From assembly GCA_947652115.1 (NCBI GenBank), contig OX393572.1, positions 856,001 through 920,000 on the forward strand: DNA of 64,000 bases. Reading direction: 5' to 3'. The notes beneath the pieces are model-generated. The model did not search any database, was not told the origin of the DNA, and saw only the letters and a list, made by a program, of their open reading frames with translations. This DNA is from Blastomussa wellsi (taxonomy: Eukaryota > Cnidaria > Anthozoa > Scleractinia > Plerogyridae). Positions 23,187 through 38,100 of the stretch are shown piece by piece (position 1 is the first letter of the stretch; every line of letters begins with the position of its first letter). Position numbers and translations under genes: made by a program.

Positions 23187-26100
23187 GTGAGTATTATATT
23201 GCGCTCAATCGCTAAAGTTTTCATCAATAAGAGTTGATTGTTATATCATATAACTATCATGTTATGACGTACTTAGAGGGCGGTTCAAGCGAAAATATTA
23301 TTCCGTCAGTTCCGTTTTGATATAATATTCACAATCGAGCTCTTTGTTGCCCGACTAATAAAATTATTTGTATATTTGCTTGTTATCCGTCGTACGAAAT
23401 TTTTCTTTCAGTATTTCAGTCGAAGGTTGATATTTTCCGAAATAACATTTCGTTACTTTTTTCAATATACGGAGATTTACTTTAATTATATCACTGCTCT
23501 CTCCCAATTTATTTTAGAGTATGTCCAGCGGTGATAAATAATGTATTACCTTGTAATAAGCTCATTGAGTGTGCTCCGTGGTTTTGACTGTATAAGGCAA
23601 GCTCACACACCAAAATTATCATTGAAAATAAGCTTGCTAAACGATTTTGGAGCAGCAATCGCGCATTTTTACAATTTTACGCTTCCATGGTGAATTTGTT
23701 TTCGAAATCTGTGCAGACATGTAAAGGTTATAAACCAATGATATATCTGCACTCGCTATTGCAGTGCAAAGTAGAAAACAACGCAAATATATATTGCATT
23801 TTTATGTTAGCATAAGTTTTAAACGACGGAAAACTAAATATAGTTATGAATAAAAATTATTGAATGCTAGCCAACTAGTAAGATCTTTCAGTCGTGATTT
23901 ATAGCCTGCTTTAGATGATATTTTCGGAAAGAAGATTCTAACGGAGTTGCTTATCTTGTTAAAGTTTTCTGTGTTTACTGAATTCAAGACAAAACATCTG
24001 GATATGTATTAGCTACGGTTTAGCATATTCCTTTGCGGTTAGTACGTCTGTTTTGGCGAAAGACAAATCTGGGCCATAGGTATTTACAGCGGCGGAAATA
24101 ATGAAAAAGTGGCCTAAAGGGCATTCAACAATGAGTTATTTAAAACAACAAAGTTTCATTCCTTGATTCTTAATTGACATTTTGGTATAAGTGCATGATT
24201 AAAGCGTTATCGGTCGCGGTAAATTACGAGAATCGTCCAAGCACCTGACGTTAGATATTCATGTTACATCAATGAGTAGATAAGGAGTCTTTTTTAATTT
24301 AATACACTCTTTAAGGCGGAAAATTGATAAAATATAACTACGAGGATGTAAAAGTTAAATATTTCTTTTGTAGTATTCATATCACGAACGAAACGAAAGC
24401 AGGAATTTCGATAGAGACGAAGAAAACTTTAAAACCCAGAACTTCAAACGTGCTTGCAGGTTTTCAGTTGCAAATTATTTCCATGTAGAGGTGTCATACA
24501 GGTGAACTGAGTTATGCAGCAACGCGTCGAGGTAAATATTTCCGTTGTTCACCGTCACCAAAATGAATAATTATTTTAAATACCAAGTGAAATATCTGTC
24601 GAGGCAAAAACAGTATATTTCTGATGAAACAAATACACTGCAAGGAGAATAGTGTGTAAGAAATGATCATCGCAATGAATTTTCTAGTTTAACTAATTGT
24701 AAATTAAAGAAACTTGAAAAACTTCGTGCCTTCATGAACTGGATTCGAACCGTGACCTCCCCCAACTAACTGATCAGTTGAATTATTTCATGTACTCTAT
24801 ATCAGGAAGAATAGTGTTGTTTTACCAAAGCTGCAATTGAACACCATTTTTGTGATACCGCCAGTAGGCGGTCAGTTCTGTAAAAAATGGTGGCGGCTTT
24901 CTTGCGAATTCGTTATGTTCCAGGGGAGGATTTGGAGCACAAACGTGAATTTTCATCAGAAAAGAAAAGACGATTACAAGACAGCGAAACTCAACTTTAC
25001 ACTCACTGCTGTTTAACTTACAGCGAAAAAAAGTCCGGCTTAAAGTTTAACACTACATGTACTGACCAAAACAACGCCTTGTTTGCTTCTACTAATAAAA
25101 AATTACCCACGAATGAACAGTTTTGCTTTGGAAATGAAAGTGATGGCAAATTTTCAGCTCGGTAAATTCAATGTGAAAGATTAATTAACCAACATGACAC
25201 TAGCGTGCAGTGGGACAAAGAAAGTTTTGCAAAGTTTTGCTTTACTTCTCCCAGGAGTAATATTTCAAGAGAAATTTTCTCACTTGTAAAAACTGAGCGA
25301 ACCAGTGATTTAGAATGAAAAAGGGAAATTAAAGAAATGGTGTTTATAGTTATTATTCAACAAATTGTTATGGTGCCATATGCGACCAAAAAAGCTTGTT
25401 ATCTACCATCCGTACATGACAGAGATTCCGCGATATGCGAAGTCTTCCATGTTTTGATCTGCACACCAGAAGATTGTCCGAACTCTTCCAACGCGTTGTA
25501 CAAACACGGTTTATCCAGCTGTTAAATTTGTTGATTAATAAAACCATTCAGCTGCTCAATTTTGCGGAATATTGTCTGATTCTAGCCAACTCACCCTACG
25601 AACTCGTCGGCTGAGTATCTGGCGATGTTCGCGGCGTAATTTAACAGCATATTGCTTTATTATCCTGGAACAGAAACCAGCCGAGGACCTGAGTACACAA
25701 AAAAACTTGAAATTTTTGACCGGCGTATTTAAAATTGTTTGATCGTCTTTTAATGTAATGGTTTAGCGATTCTTCATTTGTTGGGCGCAGTCACCCAAGA
25801 CGTTTTGACTTTGGAATGGGTGACGCGCCAGTTTTACGTCTAATGGGTCGATTTAGCAAGAGGGCGGGAGAGCGCGCAGAATAGTCTGAACACGACTTTG
25901 TTTCGACTTCTTATTGGCTCTTTGATGAGCGCGCCGTCTTAAACTAACGGTTCCCGTCCTCTTGATAAATCAACTAAAACCAACGACGGTTCTCTTCTAG
26001 GAAAACCTTGTCGGTAACCTTGTTGGTAAACATGTTTTGAATACGCCAGGTGACCAAACTTTCCGCAATAATTTGCGTGGACACACTAGCTGTGTTCAAA

Positions 26101-29100
26101 CAAGCCAAAGCTTTGTAGTCCTCTTCGTATCTAAGCAACAGTACTCTTGTGTTGATTTACATGATGCGTCCTTTGACTGGAAGCTTTGTTTTTTTATTAT
26201 TATTTTACGGCGCTGGGCTCCATCAAACTTGACTACAACTGGAATGTGTTTAGTTTTGCAGCGGTCTACTTGTAAGTAATCTTGCCTTGACTGAGCACCT
26301 CTTTGCACCGTTATCCGCTCGGCTATAAGTCTTCTTCGGAGACGCCTTAGGATGTCAAGCGAGCGTTGCATGGCATCCCAAAAGCGGCTGCGAAGGAGAC
26401 TACTCGGCAATTGGAGCACGCACCCTGCACTTGTTTCAGGAAAATAAAATCAGTTTCTGCCTTATGCTTGATTTTTTTATGCACTGACGCATGACATTTC
26501 ACGCAGAACTTTGCGTGCTTCACGCAAGTCTTCTTCATTCATATCATACCCGCCTGTGTTCGTGGGCAATACGCTATCTTTCTCTTACTTCACAACTGTC
26601 CGATATTCAAACGCTGTCTACACTATCACAACGAGTTGCCTTCCACTTCTATTTCAAAACGAGTCTCGGTGCACACATCTTTCAACAGGGAAATGAGTTT
26701 GATTGTCAAGACAAAAAGCGTCCGAGTAAAAGTCATTTCCGGAAAGGTCAGTGCACATAGGCGTGCGAGCCTGGGTTCTAGGGGAGCGGGAGCTGCCAGA
26801 GCCCCCACAGTTTACAAAATTGTCGACACTTTCGGACAAAACGAACCTGATTTGGTCAACAGAAGTTAGAAGAAACCTAACAAAACACCGACTGTCTTTA
26901 TCAAGCTGGTGGTCAGATGAAGTGGTATAGATTGTTTAATCGAATTTTTCATTACGTGTTCCTCGTATGCCACAACGATAACCTCAAACATGCTTACAAG
27001 TTTTAGTCGGCGAAGTATTTGAATTGTTAACGTTTCAAGAAGCGTGCGAATTACGAAAGTCTGGTTTTTATGTAATTTTTGGGCGTTTTTATAGTCCGGT
27101 TTAATGCTCACAAATTCGGAATAATGTGAGATTTTTTCGGGCACGGAGCTCACAGAATCCCGAGTTAGGTGGTCTCAGTACACCTATGGTTGTGCACCAA
27201 GACTCTTGTATATCAGACTGTCCGGCCCGATTCTCCAAATGAGCTTTTTCACCGATGACACATCTCGAAAAGTTTGCCAGAATACAATCAAAATTGTTTT
27301 TAGTACTTCCTATAAAAAATTCATACAATTTTTCGTGTGGTGAAATGTTTTACAAATAACTTCATTTCTGGGCTGATAGCCGAATGAATCTGCCACCAGC
27401 CGTCATTATCATTAAAACGTAATTCATCGATTTTTGCAAGAGTGTTGAAGATATTTGTTCCATTTATCTCAAATCTTTCTTTCCGTCGAGAACTAATGTT
27501 ACGTTGCCACAACACAACTCATTTTGCCGCTCTCTTTTCATTACTCTTGCACTTCCTAGCACTCCATCTCTGCCTTTCACTTTGCTGTGAATCTGTCGCA
27601 CATCTGAATACATTCTCGTATATTTACGAAGTAATGAATACAAATCTCCGTACATGCAGTTTCATTTCAAATCATTTCCAAAAACTTGGAGTTGCATCCA
27701 TACAACATTCCTTGGTGGAATAGCATGATTGTCTTTATTCCAATCAGGTCTTCTTACTTTTCACGGCATTGATTTCTCTGTGAAATTTTCTTCACAACCA
27801 AGAGTTGTACGTAAGGCTTCTCTGTCTCTTCTTCCCAGCCTCCCGTTACCCTTACCCCGTGTGGGGGTCCCCTTATCAGAGCGCCGACCACTACTGGCCA
27901 ATGTATAACATCTCGGATGGAATCCTGGAAGACGTTGAGGGTGCCGCGCACACTGTTGTACACAATGGTGCCAAGATAGTACCAGTCCCTCAGCTGGGAC
28001 ACGCGCTGTCATTGGATGGTAAACATGCGTGGGTCGATACTGGTAAGTACTCCTTATTTGTAGTTGAGAACGGTATTATGTCAAAGATAAGCAAACGCCC
28101 TCCCCCTGGAGGAGGGGGAGGGGGGTACTCCCTTATATGGGCTAACGGGTACGTGCCGCTGAATAGGGTATGGTTTTTGACTATTCAGTACGGACAGTAG
28201 CCCATGAGAAGGAGCCTCCATTCGTACTTTGCCCTTGAGTCAACCCTGTCCCGTATCTTTTTATTTTTAGAACAGTGAGCTTTCACATGATTGGCTATTA
28301 CAAAAACACACGCGAAATAACAGTGAGCTCTCACATGATTGGCTATTACAAAAACACCCGCGAAAGAACAGTGAGCTCTCACATGATTGGCTATTACAAA
28401 AACACCCGCGAAAGAACAGTGAGCTCTCACATGATTGGCTATTACAAAAACACCCGCGAAAGAACAGTGAGCTCTCACATGATTGGCTATTACAAAAACA
28501 CCCGCGAAATAACAGTGAGCTCTCACATGATTGGCTATTACAAAAACACCCGCGAAAGAACAGTGAGCTCTCACATGATTGGCTATTACAAAAACACCCG
28601 CGAAAGAACAGTGAGCTTTCACATGATTGGCTATTACAAAAAACAACCGCGAAAACCACCATGGGAAATGCTTCTAAAAATAAAAAGATACGGGACAGGG
28701 TTGACTCAGATGGTCGGTATGGGAGATGGAGGCTCCTTCTCATGGGCTCCTGGTCCGGAACAGGTAATTTAATCTCAAGCGAAAAACTCAGTGCAAGGCT
28801 GATCAGACAGCTTAAAGGGTGAATTTATTACCCAATATTCCGGTCAGACAAAGGCTAAGTAAAATTTCAAGCGAGTCTGTCCCAATCAGGGTCTGAGCTG
28901 TCCTAGACGGGGTATGTGGCTTCAAGACGTTTGAACGAGTTTTAAGCAATCCGAAATAAAAAACTTTGATCAATATTTAGTTAGCCAGTCATCAGTCAAC
29001 ATAAGATCATTTTCAGCACTCGATATTAACGCTATAGAATGAAAAATGTTTTCCTTTGTCCTAAACAGGTAGGGCAGGTGTTTAACGCTATTTTGTCTGA

Positions 29101-32100
29101 AAAAGAGGGTCAGGGTTTCAAACCCCCAGCGGTAGCAAGAGAAATTTCTACAAGGAAACTTGGGAGAATTTTTTGGCAAATGGTTCCCCCCCGCCCTGGC
29201 AAAAAATTGCCCGTACGCTTATGGTACTCTTTTATTGCCCGGCCCTACATTACCATAAACACTTATTTGCTGTTCATTCTTCGTGCTTTGTTTTGTTTTG
29301 ATTTTGTTGACGACTGACCACTCTCCTCTAGGGAGGAGTCGGGAATGCAGTTCGCTCCCCTCAGTCAAGTTTGGTTGTAAGTACGGTTTTCGCTGCCCGC
29401 ACCTCCCCACAAAAGGAGCACTGTCATTTCATTTACCACCTTAGAGAAAATAAAGAAATCGGATTTCTTACTTTAATTTTCCTTAAGTGGCGAATTTAAT
29501 CTTGGTCATATGCATAGCAAATCCAACAATAATAATCTAACTTCTGGGAAAGTGCTTGAGAAATGACAGGAACCCAACAAATGGTGACGATTAGGACGCA
29601 AAGTTCGCCGTTTACTTTTTTCTGAAATTTTATGAAATGTTTGTTTTATGTATCGACGAATTATTTTCTACATTGGTTGACGTTTTAATCTAACCTTGGA
29701 ACTTGACAGTGTTCCTTGAATCACCAGCACATTTTTGTTATTTTATTTCCACTTCCATTCCCCTACCCGCTGCCTACACTGTAGATAAAATCACTGGCAC
29801 AGTTTTTCTCAAATTAAATTCAGTTCCATATTTTCCTTAATATAACACTACTCGTAGAGAGACATTTAAACTGGATTTCATGATCACTGTGGCTTTTCAT
29901 TCAATGTTAAATTTGCAGCCTAACAAGACAAACATTTCTCCACAAACTCAGTATTATGCAATACTACAGTAACTGTACTCCGTACGAAAGAAATGTTCAA
30001 TTGCTTGTACAGCATCATATGAAAGTACTACTCAATAGCTTTCATTTGAATGGTCACACACTAGGGTTACATCCACAGACATAAAAGTTAGAACCACCTT
30101 GTACATAATAAACAGTACCACATGAAAGTACTGCTCAATAGCTTTCATTTGAATGGTTACACACTAGGGTTTCATCCACAGACTTAAAAGTTAGAACCAC
30201 CTTGTACATAATAAACAGTACCACACGAAAGTACTGCTCAATAGCTTTCATTTGAATGGTTACACACTAGGGTTTCATCCACAGACTTAAAAGTAAGCTG
30301 GAACCACGCCAATCAACTGGTAGGGAAAGGGTTAGGTCGGAACGTAACAAACGAGTGTACTCTGTGACTTGACAAAATCTTTACCGTTAACGTTGCACTC
30401 ACGACTGAACCTCTCCAGGGTGGGGTGAGTATCACACAAACAAGACTTAGCACTTCATTTGTTTTGTTTGAAGGTGGTTTCAATGCAGATTGCGTGACGG
30501 AGCCATCCACGTGCAGTGAAGGCTTCACAATGACTTTTTGGCTTAGAGTATACGGTACTGGCTATGTTATGTCATCTGGGTCTTTTACAAACCACAGAAA
30601 TGGGCCTGGGTATCAGTTATATTACCAACAAAGCTTAAAACGTTTTAAATTCCTCCTGGAGACAAGAGACAAAAGATGGACACTGCTGCTACACGAGGAA
30701 GTTGGGTTATGGACACACATGGCCTTTACTTGGCGGAAACAGAACAGGTTATCTTACTACGAAGATGGGAATTTAAGTACATTCACTGACAAACCAGTAA
30801 TGCTGTCTGCTTTGCGACAGCAGAATTACACTCCCGTGATCACACTAGCGAGGCCTAGTAGCCTCATGAATTTAAAGGAGTATGGTAAATTCGAGATTTC
30901 TCATTTAGCGATTTGGCTCAAGGAACTATCAGCCGAGGACATTGCCGGTGTATATGAAGATGGTCTGTATTTTCATCAAGACTCTGTTCTTTGCTGTTAT
31001 TTCAAGTCAGGTAGCGTAATAAGATACTTCTCGTTTATAAACGCCAAATTCTAAGGAGTTTGGTTAGGCTCTTGGTCATGTTGGTAAGAAAGCGTTTGTA
31101 TGCAGTCGCCAGTGATGAAAAAAACTCAGTGCTTCTTTGCCTATAATGCGAGCAGTTGGGCGAGCAGTTGTTTCTGTCAGCTGAAATCCGTAGTGCGCGC
31201 GCGACGGGAATTATTCAAGTCGCATCCAGTCTTCTCGGCTCACGGCTTCGTAGCTCGCTGCTCGTTATCAATTCGCATCATTCACATTCGTGTTTTGCGT
31301 CACACGCTAGGAAAGAAATATATTACTTACGGTATAGCTCTAGCTCTAGCCTGGCGTGCAGATGCCTCTAATTTCGTTTCCTTCACGGGGAAATGAAAAA
31401 AGTTGCTAAATCAACTTTATTATTAGGATTCCTGTACGAATCAAGACTTTAATGTAACACCATTAGTTTGTTGTGTCTACTTGCAGATAAATTGTGTGCC
31501 ACAAACCCGTGCCAAGATGCTGAACAGTGCCGTAAGGACAGTACACAAAAATGTATTTGCCCCAGCGTAAACCTACGACTCAAAACATGCGAAGGTAAAG
31601 TTTTTTTTAATCACGTCATTTCCATGCCGCCCCTCCCCACCCTCCAGTGTTTTCCGTCTTACTTCCGGTCAGGAGCCCATTTCCTGGTCCGGTGGAGAGC
31701 GGTTTTGTGTGTAGGTCATGCAAAATAGACTGCTTCGCAAAACAACGTCACAAAAAGGCTGAGAAGAAAAGGAAAAAAGTTGTCCATCTTTTTGCAATAA
31801 TATTTCTACTTTGCCGATGAATTAGCTAAGGGTAAAATAAGTGCGAAATCAGCCCCGCGAGGCATAGCGAAACATCACCTTTCTTCTCTTTGAGGCTGTC
31901 CGAGTTTGTTGGAAATTTTGTCTTTATTTAATTTTTTTCTACATTGTATGTTTATATTGCCAAATTTATCGTTGTCTATTAACCGCTGTACTTGTTTGTT
32001 TACTCATTCATTAATTTGTTTGGTTATCTATTTCTAGAATGCTTAATTTCAATCTATTTTAATTTTTTGCAGACAAGATAACGGGTGAATGCGAGGATCA

Positions 32101-35100
32101 AAGCACGGGGTGCAAGGATTTCGCAGCGCAATCTCACTACTGCAAACACAGAAAAATGCGCGACATTTGTCCGAGATCATGCGGTTATTGTGGTAAGTCA
32201 TGGCCTACCTACACTGAACAGCTATCATTGCGTTTTATAATTAATTAAACAGAAGCATTATCTCTTTTTTGACGGAAGATTGTTTGGCAGTGATTAAGGA
32301 GGCTCCGCTACTTTAGTTTCTTATCCGCACGACTGAATAAGTATAAAAATAACTCTTTTCTACAACTTGGTCTATGTGCCGTCTCGATTATGTTTGTAAC
32401 GATTATATTTCATTAGAAATTTTCGTGTGTGGGTATTACTGTATATTTTTGGAGACTTGCAGGTGTTTGGCGATCCCGTGGGTGAGTCAGAATATACAGT
32501 GACGAGTAAAAATAGACAGCGATGCTTGACACCGAAAGTGTCTAAATGAGAACAACTTCTGATCGTTTTCCTTTCCCTAAAATCGAACTTTGAATCGTGT
32601 CTTACAGTGCGTGCTCTGACACAAACCAAGAGGACTACAACTAGTCGGTTAAACTGGTTTCCTAAGTTCGTGTTTTCACGTTTTTGTATGAGTATATGAG
32701 TACTCCTTTAAAAAAAGTGTAATTTTAAGGTTTTCTTTTCGTGCAATGGTTCCCAGCCCCTGGCGGCCTTTCTACAACGCTGAAACCGACATTAAAGACC
32801 TCATCTTCGTACATGTCAAGAGTCTCGAGGGAATCTAAAAAGCCAACAACATTTGTCCCGACAAACGCCCGTCCCGCGGGAAGCGCTGTAACAAGGAGAC
32901 CCACGTTATGGCCGAAAACGCCAACACGGAAAAGAATGCCGAGAGGTATGCTGACGTATTATTTGGTGAAGTAGTAGTTTATTTATCAAAAACAGAGAGA
33001 GGACCAATCAGATTGGCGGATATCCAATAGAACACGACTTAGTTTCCACTTATTCGTGGTCGAAAAAATCACAGGCCATGTGACAGAAAATTTGTTTACT
33101 GTTTTTTTTTTATCTCTTCTCCTCAAAGGCGAATCTTGCGAGGTCCTGGATTGCCTTTACTACGCAAAGTGCTTCCAAATTCCAAACGGGGACGCTGAAT
33201 GCAGGTGCCCTGAGTGTCACTCCAAAAATGCTCCTGCGCAAGCTGCTCCCGTGTGCGGAGATAACGACAAAACGTACCTAAACATGTGCGTCCTCAAATT
33301 AGAATCTTGTCAAACTGAAACATGGATACACAAAAAATACGACGGGTTTTGTGGTAAGTAGCGTTTAATTTTGACTCGATTTCCAAACGTGTTGTAAAAA
33401 TGTTTGAGAATCGATCCTGTACTTAATTCTTAATTCCTTTGAAATAAGCCAAATCCCAGATCCCGTCTTTCATATAAGCCAAATTCCGATCCCGAAATAC
33501 CTGCAGAACAGGCCGGGCTTGCGGGGCAGATCTTGCGCTGCGGAACAAGAGCGCGAGGCGCGCACTTTGCGCTCGACCTCGCAGTCGTGTACGCGCTCTG
33601 CGCTGTGCCCCGCTAAACCTTCTGTTCTACAGGGTGCGAAAAACCTAACAGAGGACCCTCAGCCCCAGGCATTGACTCAACCTAGTTTCCTAGTTGAATG
33701 TCGGAGCATAAAAAAGAGCACGGTTTACAAACGCGTTTGTTGTTGCAAATCGCAAATACGAAAAAATTACTTCCCACCACACACAGCAATGTTTTTCTTG
33801 TTGCACTTGGTAGGTTCTAACATTGGATAGAAATCGCGGGCCTACTTAAAAAAAAAGATCGTTAATATTTGATTAGGTTTCAAAGAGTTTGATTCGTTGT
33901 TATTTTATCCATAACTTTTTCTTCATGCGTATAGATCTAAAGCATGTTTTTCTTACGATAAAGTAACCTTACTACTTATAGTAACGATACTACTTCTAGT
34001 TTATCTAACCATAGTTAGTAGAGGAGACCAGCCTCTCTCCTCTACTAACTGTGATCTAACGTGGCTATGAACTGATGAAGTAATCCTCGAAAAAAATATC
34101 GTTAAATTTTGCTTACATTTCCGTATATTTTGTTATTTCGTAACTTTGTCCGAAAGTCTTTTTCCCTGCAATAGCTGGTAAACGATATATACCAGTGGCG
34201 AATCCAGACTTCTTTCTAAGGTGGGCTCCCGGAAAAAAATTTCCGACCCTACGGGCTTTAAATTAAGGTGGGGGCCAAAGAAATTCTCGACCCTTTCAGC
34301 CTTAAAATTTTCGCTTATAACGGCGGGGAGCGGGGGGGAGAGCCACCCGGGGCCCCCCTCTATATCCACCACTACATACTGTTAGCTAATCTGACGAGGC
34401 TGTGAACTACGTACTTCCCTAGCTGATCTAGACTCCTTCGTTTTGTATAACTTTACTCCGGGTGGAATAAGTTGGCGATATTTACTCCCAGCTTATGTAG
34501 CCAGTACATTACATTTTCAACAGAAAAATGTCTTTTAGGCAATTTTAATTGTAAATTGCTGTTAAAAGGAACGAACTCTTGATATTGCGTTAAAAACTCT
34601 GAGAGCATTCTGGTAAGTGTTGTCTAGTGATAAGACAATGTGACAATTATGTCAAGCCTCAGAAATATATCTCGCATATATATTTCATTATTCCAATTCA
34701 TGTTAGGAATTGTGAGTCATACACTGCACCCTGCTTGTTTATATAAACAATGATATTGCTTCATAAACTTTCAACACGGAAGGTGTGATTCTAAATAATA
34801 CTAAATAATAACTGCAGTTCCACTGAAAGTTGTTAAAAAAACTCGTCCGCTATGTTAATTTGTTAGAAGTTTTCTTTCAAACATGCATCTTTCTTTTTTA
34901 GTCTAGGTAGCTTCTTTTCATTTTCAATAAAATGTATAAATAAATTTCGTGAAAGCGAATATTCTCGAAACATTTCAATAACGGAAGAAAAATACGTTTT
35001 ATTAATATTTTAGATGAAAATTTCATCTCTACCAACTATAGAAATCTGAAAACTACAATGATCTATATACTATGAGAACAGATGTATGTTTTGGGGCCTC

Positions 35101-38100
35101 TATTATAAAAGCAAAAACTTTACAAGATCAATCAGGAATATGTCCACCCCGTTGCTAACATGAAGTTTTCTATATTAAGAGCGTTCTTTTTTCATCTTTC
35201 TTTTCTGTATTCAGTTACTGCGGCTTTCTGCAACAATAACAGTTTTTGAAAAAAAAGAAGCTTTACAAAAAAATCACGCGAACACAAGCCGCACGATTAA
35301 AAATTCTTTGAGTGATATAACTAGCTGCTGCAGTAAGAAACCCATTGCAATGTTACGCACTAAGCCATTATAATGTTCGATACACATTAAAAGGGTTTAC
35401 TTTTCCCACTGTTAATTTTAATACTTTTAATCTTTTATGTGAAAACATTAACGTGCGATCGGTAAAACAAGCCAAGGCAAGCATCTTGATTCCAGTGTTG
35501 GAAGTAAAGGTCTCTTTCTATTGATGTATATAATTTGATTCATCACAAATTTCTTTACTTATAATAAAAGGGTACTGAAATAAATTCATATGGTATAAGT
35601 TTAGATTATCGTTTCATACACACAGGAACATAACAGCGTCATCTACCAGAAAACTCCCCCAACACAAATGAATACACTGATAAATATTTGATTTGAAAAT
35701 CCCTTTAATGCATGTAGGCATGCGAAATATAATCTTACTTCTAGCTCCAGTCAGAATGGAATTGTTTTTCGCAACTTGTTTTATAAATCCTTTGTCTGAT
35801 ATTGTCTGTGTTTGACGCATTGACGCAGGCTTGAAGCTATTAGCTCCAAATGTGATTGTTTGAAAATTTTTCATTTGGTATCATTTGGCAAAATAAAAGG
35901 CAGCTCAAAATGCGTGTATCAGACTCGTTGTTCATGCCTGCGATTCATAATCAGATCGAAGCAAAGCGATACTAAGTGTTATTTACACTTTGCCACAGAG
36001 TTTCAACAACATTAGTGAAACCAAAAATGAAGGCTTCTCTCGATCAGCGGTGCAAATTAAAAACCGCTTTCTGTTCTTCCGAAGTTAGTTAATTAGCATT
36101 TTGAGTAGCGGCGCACAGATCAGCTATGAATAAATTATGAGGTTTCATGTGAATTGAAAAATACAGGTGAAAGAGGAACAAATTGTTCCAACCACGACGC
36201 ACCGTACAAGAGACCAGCTTAACGGCTCAATATGGAACCCAATGGTTCACGCGTTCAAGGTTTGATCAGGTCGACTCCTTAAAAGGAAATGAAATCGAAA
36301 TGCAAAGTTCTAAAAATTCACTGAAAATCAAGAATCCAGCCTAAATGTAATTAGTTTGCGGCGATCTTCTCCGCTGGCTTAATTTGTCGACAAATGAACT
36401 TAACTTCATACTCTGCAGTAATATTTTCCCTGTTGATTTCGTACCCGACTTCAATTGCTCATGGAAGGAACACGAGACGAAAGCACAGAAAAGCCCTGTT
36501 TGACAGATTTCAAGGTTGGTGAATGATTTCCCTGTCGTTAAATTGTGCTATTTCTGTTCAAGTTTTTAAAGCATGCACTTGACGTAGCGCGAAAAGCATA
36601 AGTTGTCCACGAAATTGTAATATTTATTTTAACGAGCGCTCCCGATTGCATCCAGCCCTCGCATACGATGCGCACAACCTTTTTATTCACTAGTTTCCAG
36701 AAATATATTTTGTTTAGTCAAAATTGTGCTACGGTTTAAACAGAAATTCTACAAAGCTGGTTTCAGGTATGAAGTGTGATTTTTTAAACACAATTTCCCC
36801 TTCTTTTGATGTTTCATTTAGCACGTTTCGTCTGTTTGTAAATTTACGTTGTAGATTTTAGCCACAATCACGAGCGACGATAATTTCGTTCGCTGAACGA
36901 AAACATTCCTTTTAACGACTTTTAAATGAAACCAGATTCACTGTTTCTACTTCGTGTCCGAACCAAGTTTTGAGATTTTCCATATTTATTGAAGGATATG
37001 TTCGCGCTTTGGTTGACAGATAAAACTTCCTTCCAAGAAGTCTTTCGCATAATTTGCAATATTGGCTCGTGCCATCTGTAGCGTGCTTCTATTTTTCCGA
37101 CTGGAATAAAGTTTCCCGTTGAACCGCGAAGAAAGCGATCGTTATAACAATCAAACAACTCTGCGTGCGGTAAATTTGTTCATGTCGTGAATTTGTATAC
37201 GTAGTATATATATATTTGAGCTGCTTTCAAGTCTTATTTTTATTTACTTTTGGTTATGTGAATATAAATAAATATACCCAACTCTCTTAAGAAACCTAAA
37301 CATTTCCATCTACGATATTCCTTCATTTTCTTTCAGTCCAGTATTAATTTAAATTATAATCTTCGCTGCGAGTAATATCATTTCCAGTTCTCCGTTATTG
37401 TAAACAAAAGAAACGACGATTTATTCACAAATAAAAAAAATTCTATCTATAGCCGAATCGCAGTTTGAATTTCGTTGTATTCAGTTTTGTTTCGTATCCG
37501 CTATCCTATGTAAAGAAATAACCCTTGCTAACAACAAAACAGCTAAAAAATCGACGCATAAAAATAGTCACCGGAAAAAGGAAAAAATGCGGTCGTGTTG
37601 TTTTCACCAGATAACGGGATTTCTTTCAAATTTGATACGCCTTTCCAGGCAGTATTTGAAGTTATTGAAATCCGTTAATAAATAAAAAGGAACGCAAAGC
37701 GTTCAAAGAGAGTGCGACGATTTTCCATCCCATTTCCCTAAAAGCTATTCCAATTCTAATGGATGTGATAAATATCAGTTACTAACACCTATATTCAATT
37801 ATCACCGTCATTGAAAACGACACTAAAATTCATGAGCCTGTTTTTAAGGCATTATTATATCAATCAATCTCCTGCGAACTTAAATTAAAATGAAATCAAA
37901 GAGAAGACAGAAAAAACTAAGATTTGTAAAAGATCTCGCATGCTTCGAATCTGACGTGTTCATTGGTTGGAAGATTTGTGAACTGGATTACATGCATATT
38001 CAAATCAGTAATGACTTTGACGTATTGTTGCTTCTCCCCTTCGTTCCAAAATCAGTGGGACGAACCCGAAAACCCGTTCTAAATTAAAAACAACGCCTGA

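Noticed and set aside
24887..25165. 92-codon frame beginning MVAAFLRIRYVPGEDLEHKR
   Set aside because: Inside intron 1 of the modular gene, no recognisable family, and splice phases of the flanking exons agree without it.
26096..26538. Minus-strand frames with Arg-rich and Cys-rich peptides
   Set aside because: No known domain; repeat-like surroundings; no consistent start or splice sites.
28185..28772. Overlapping frames of 150-165 codons on both strands encoding 16-residue repeats
   Set aside because: They are produced by the 48-bp minisatellite, whose length is a multiple of three. There is no start context, splice support or family match.
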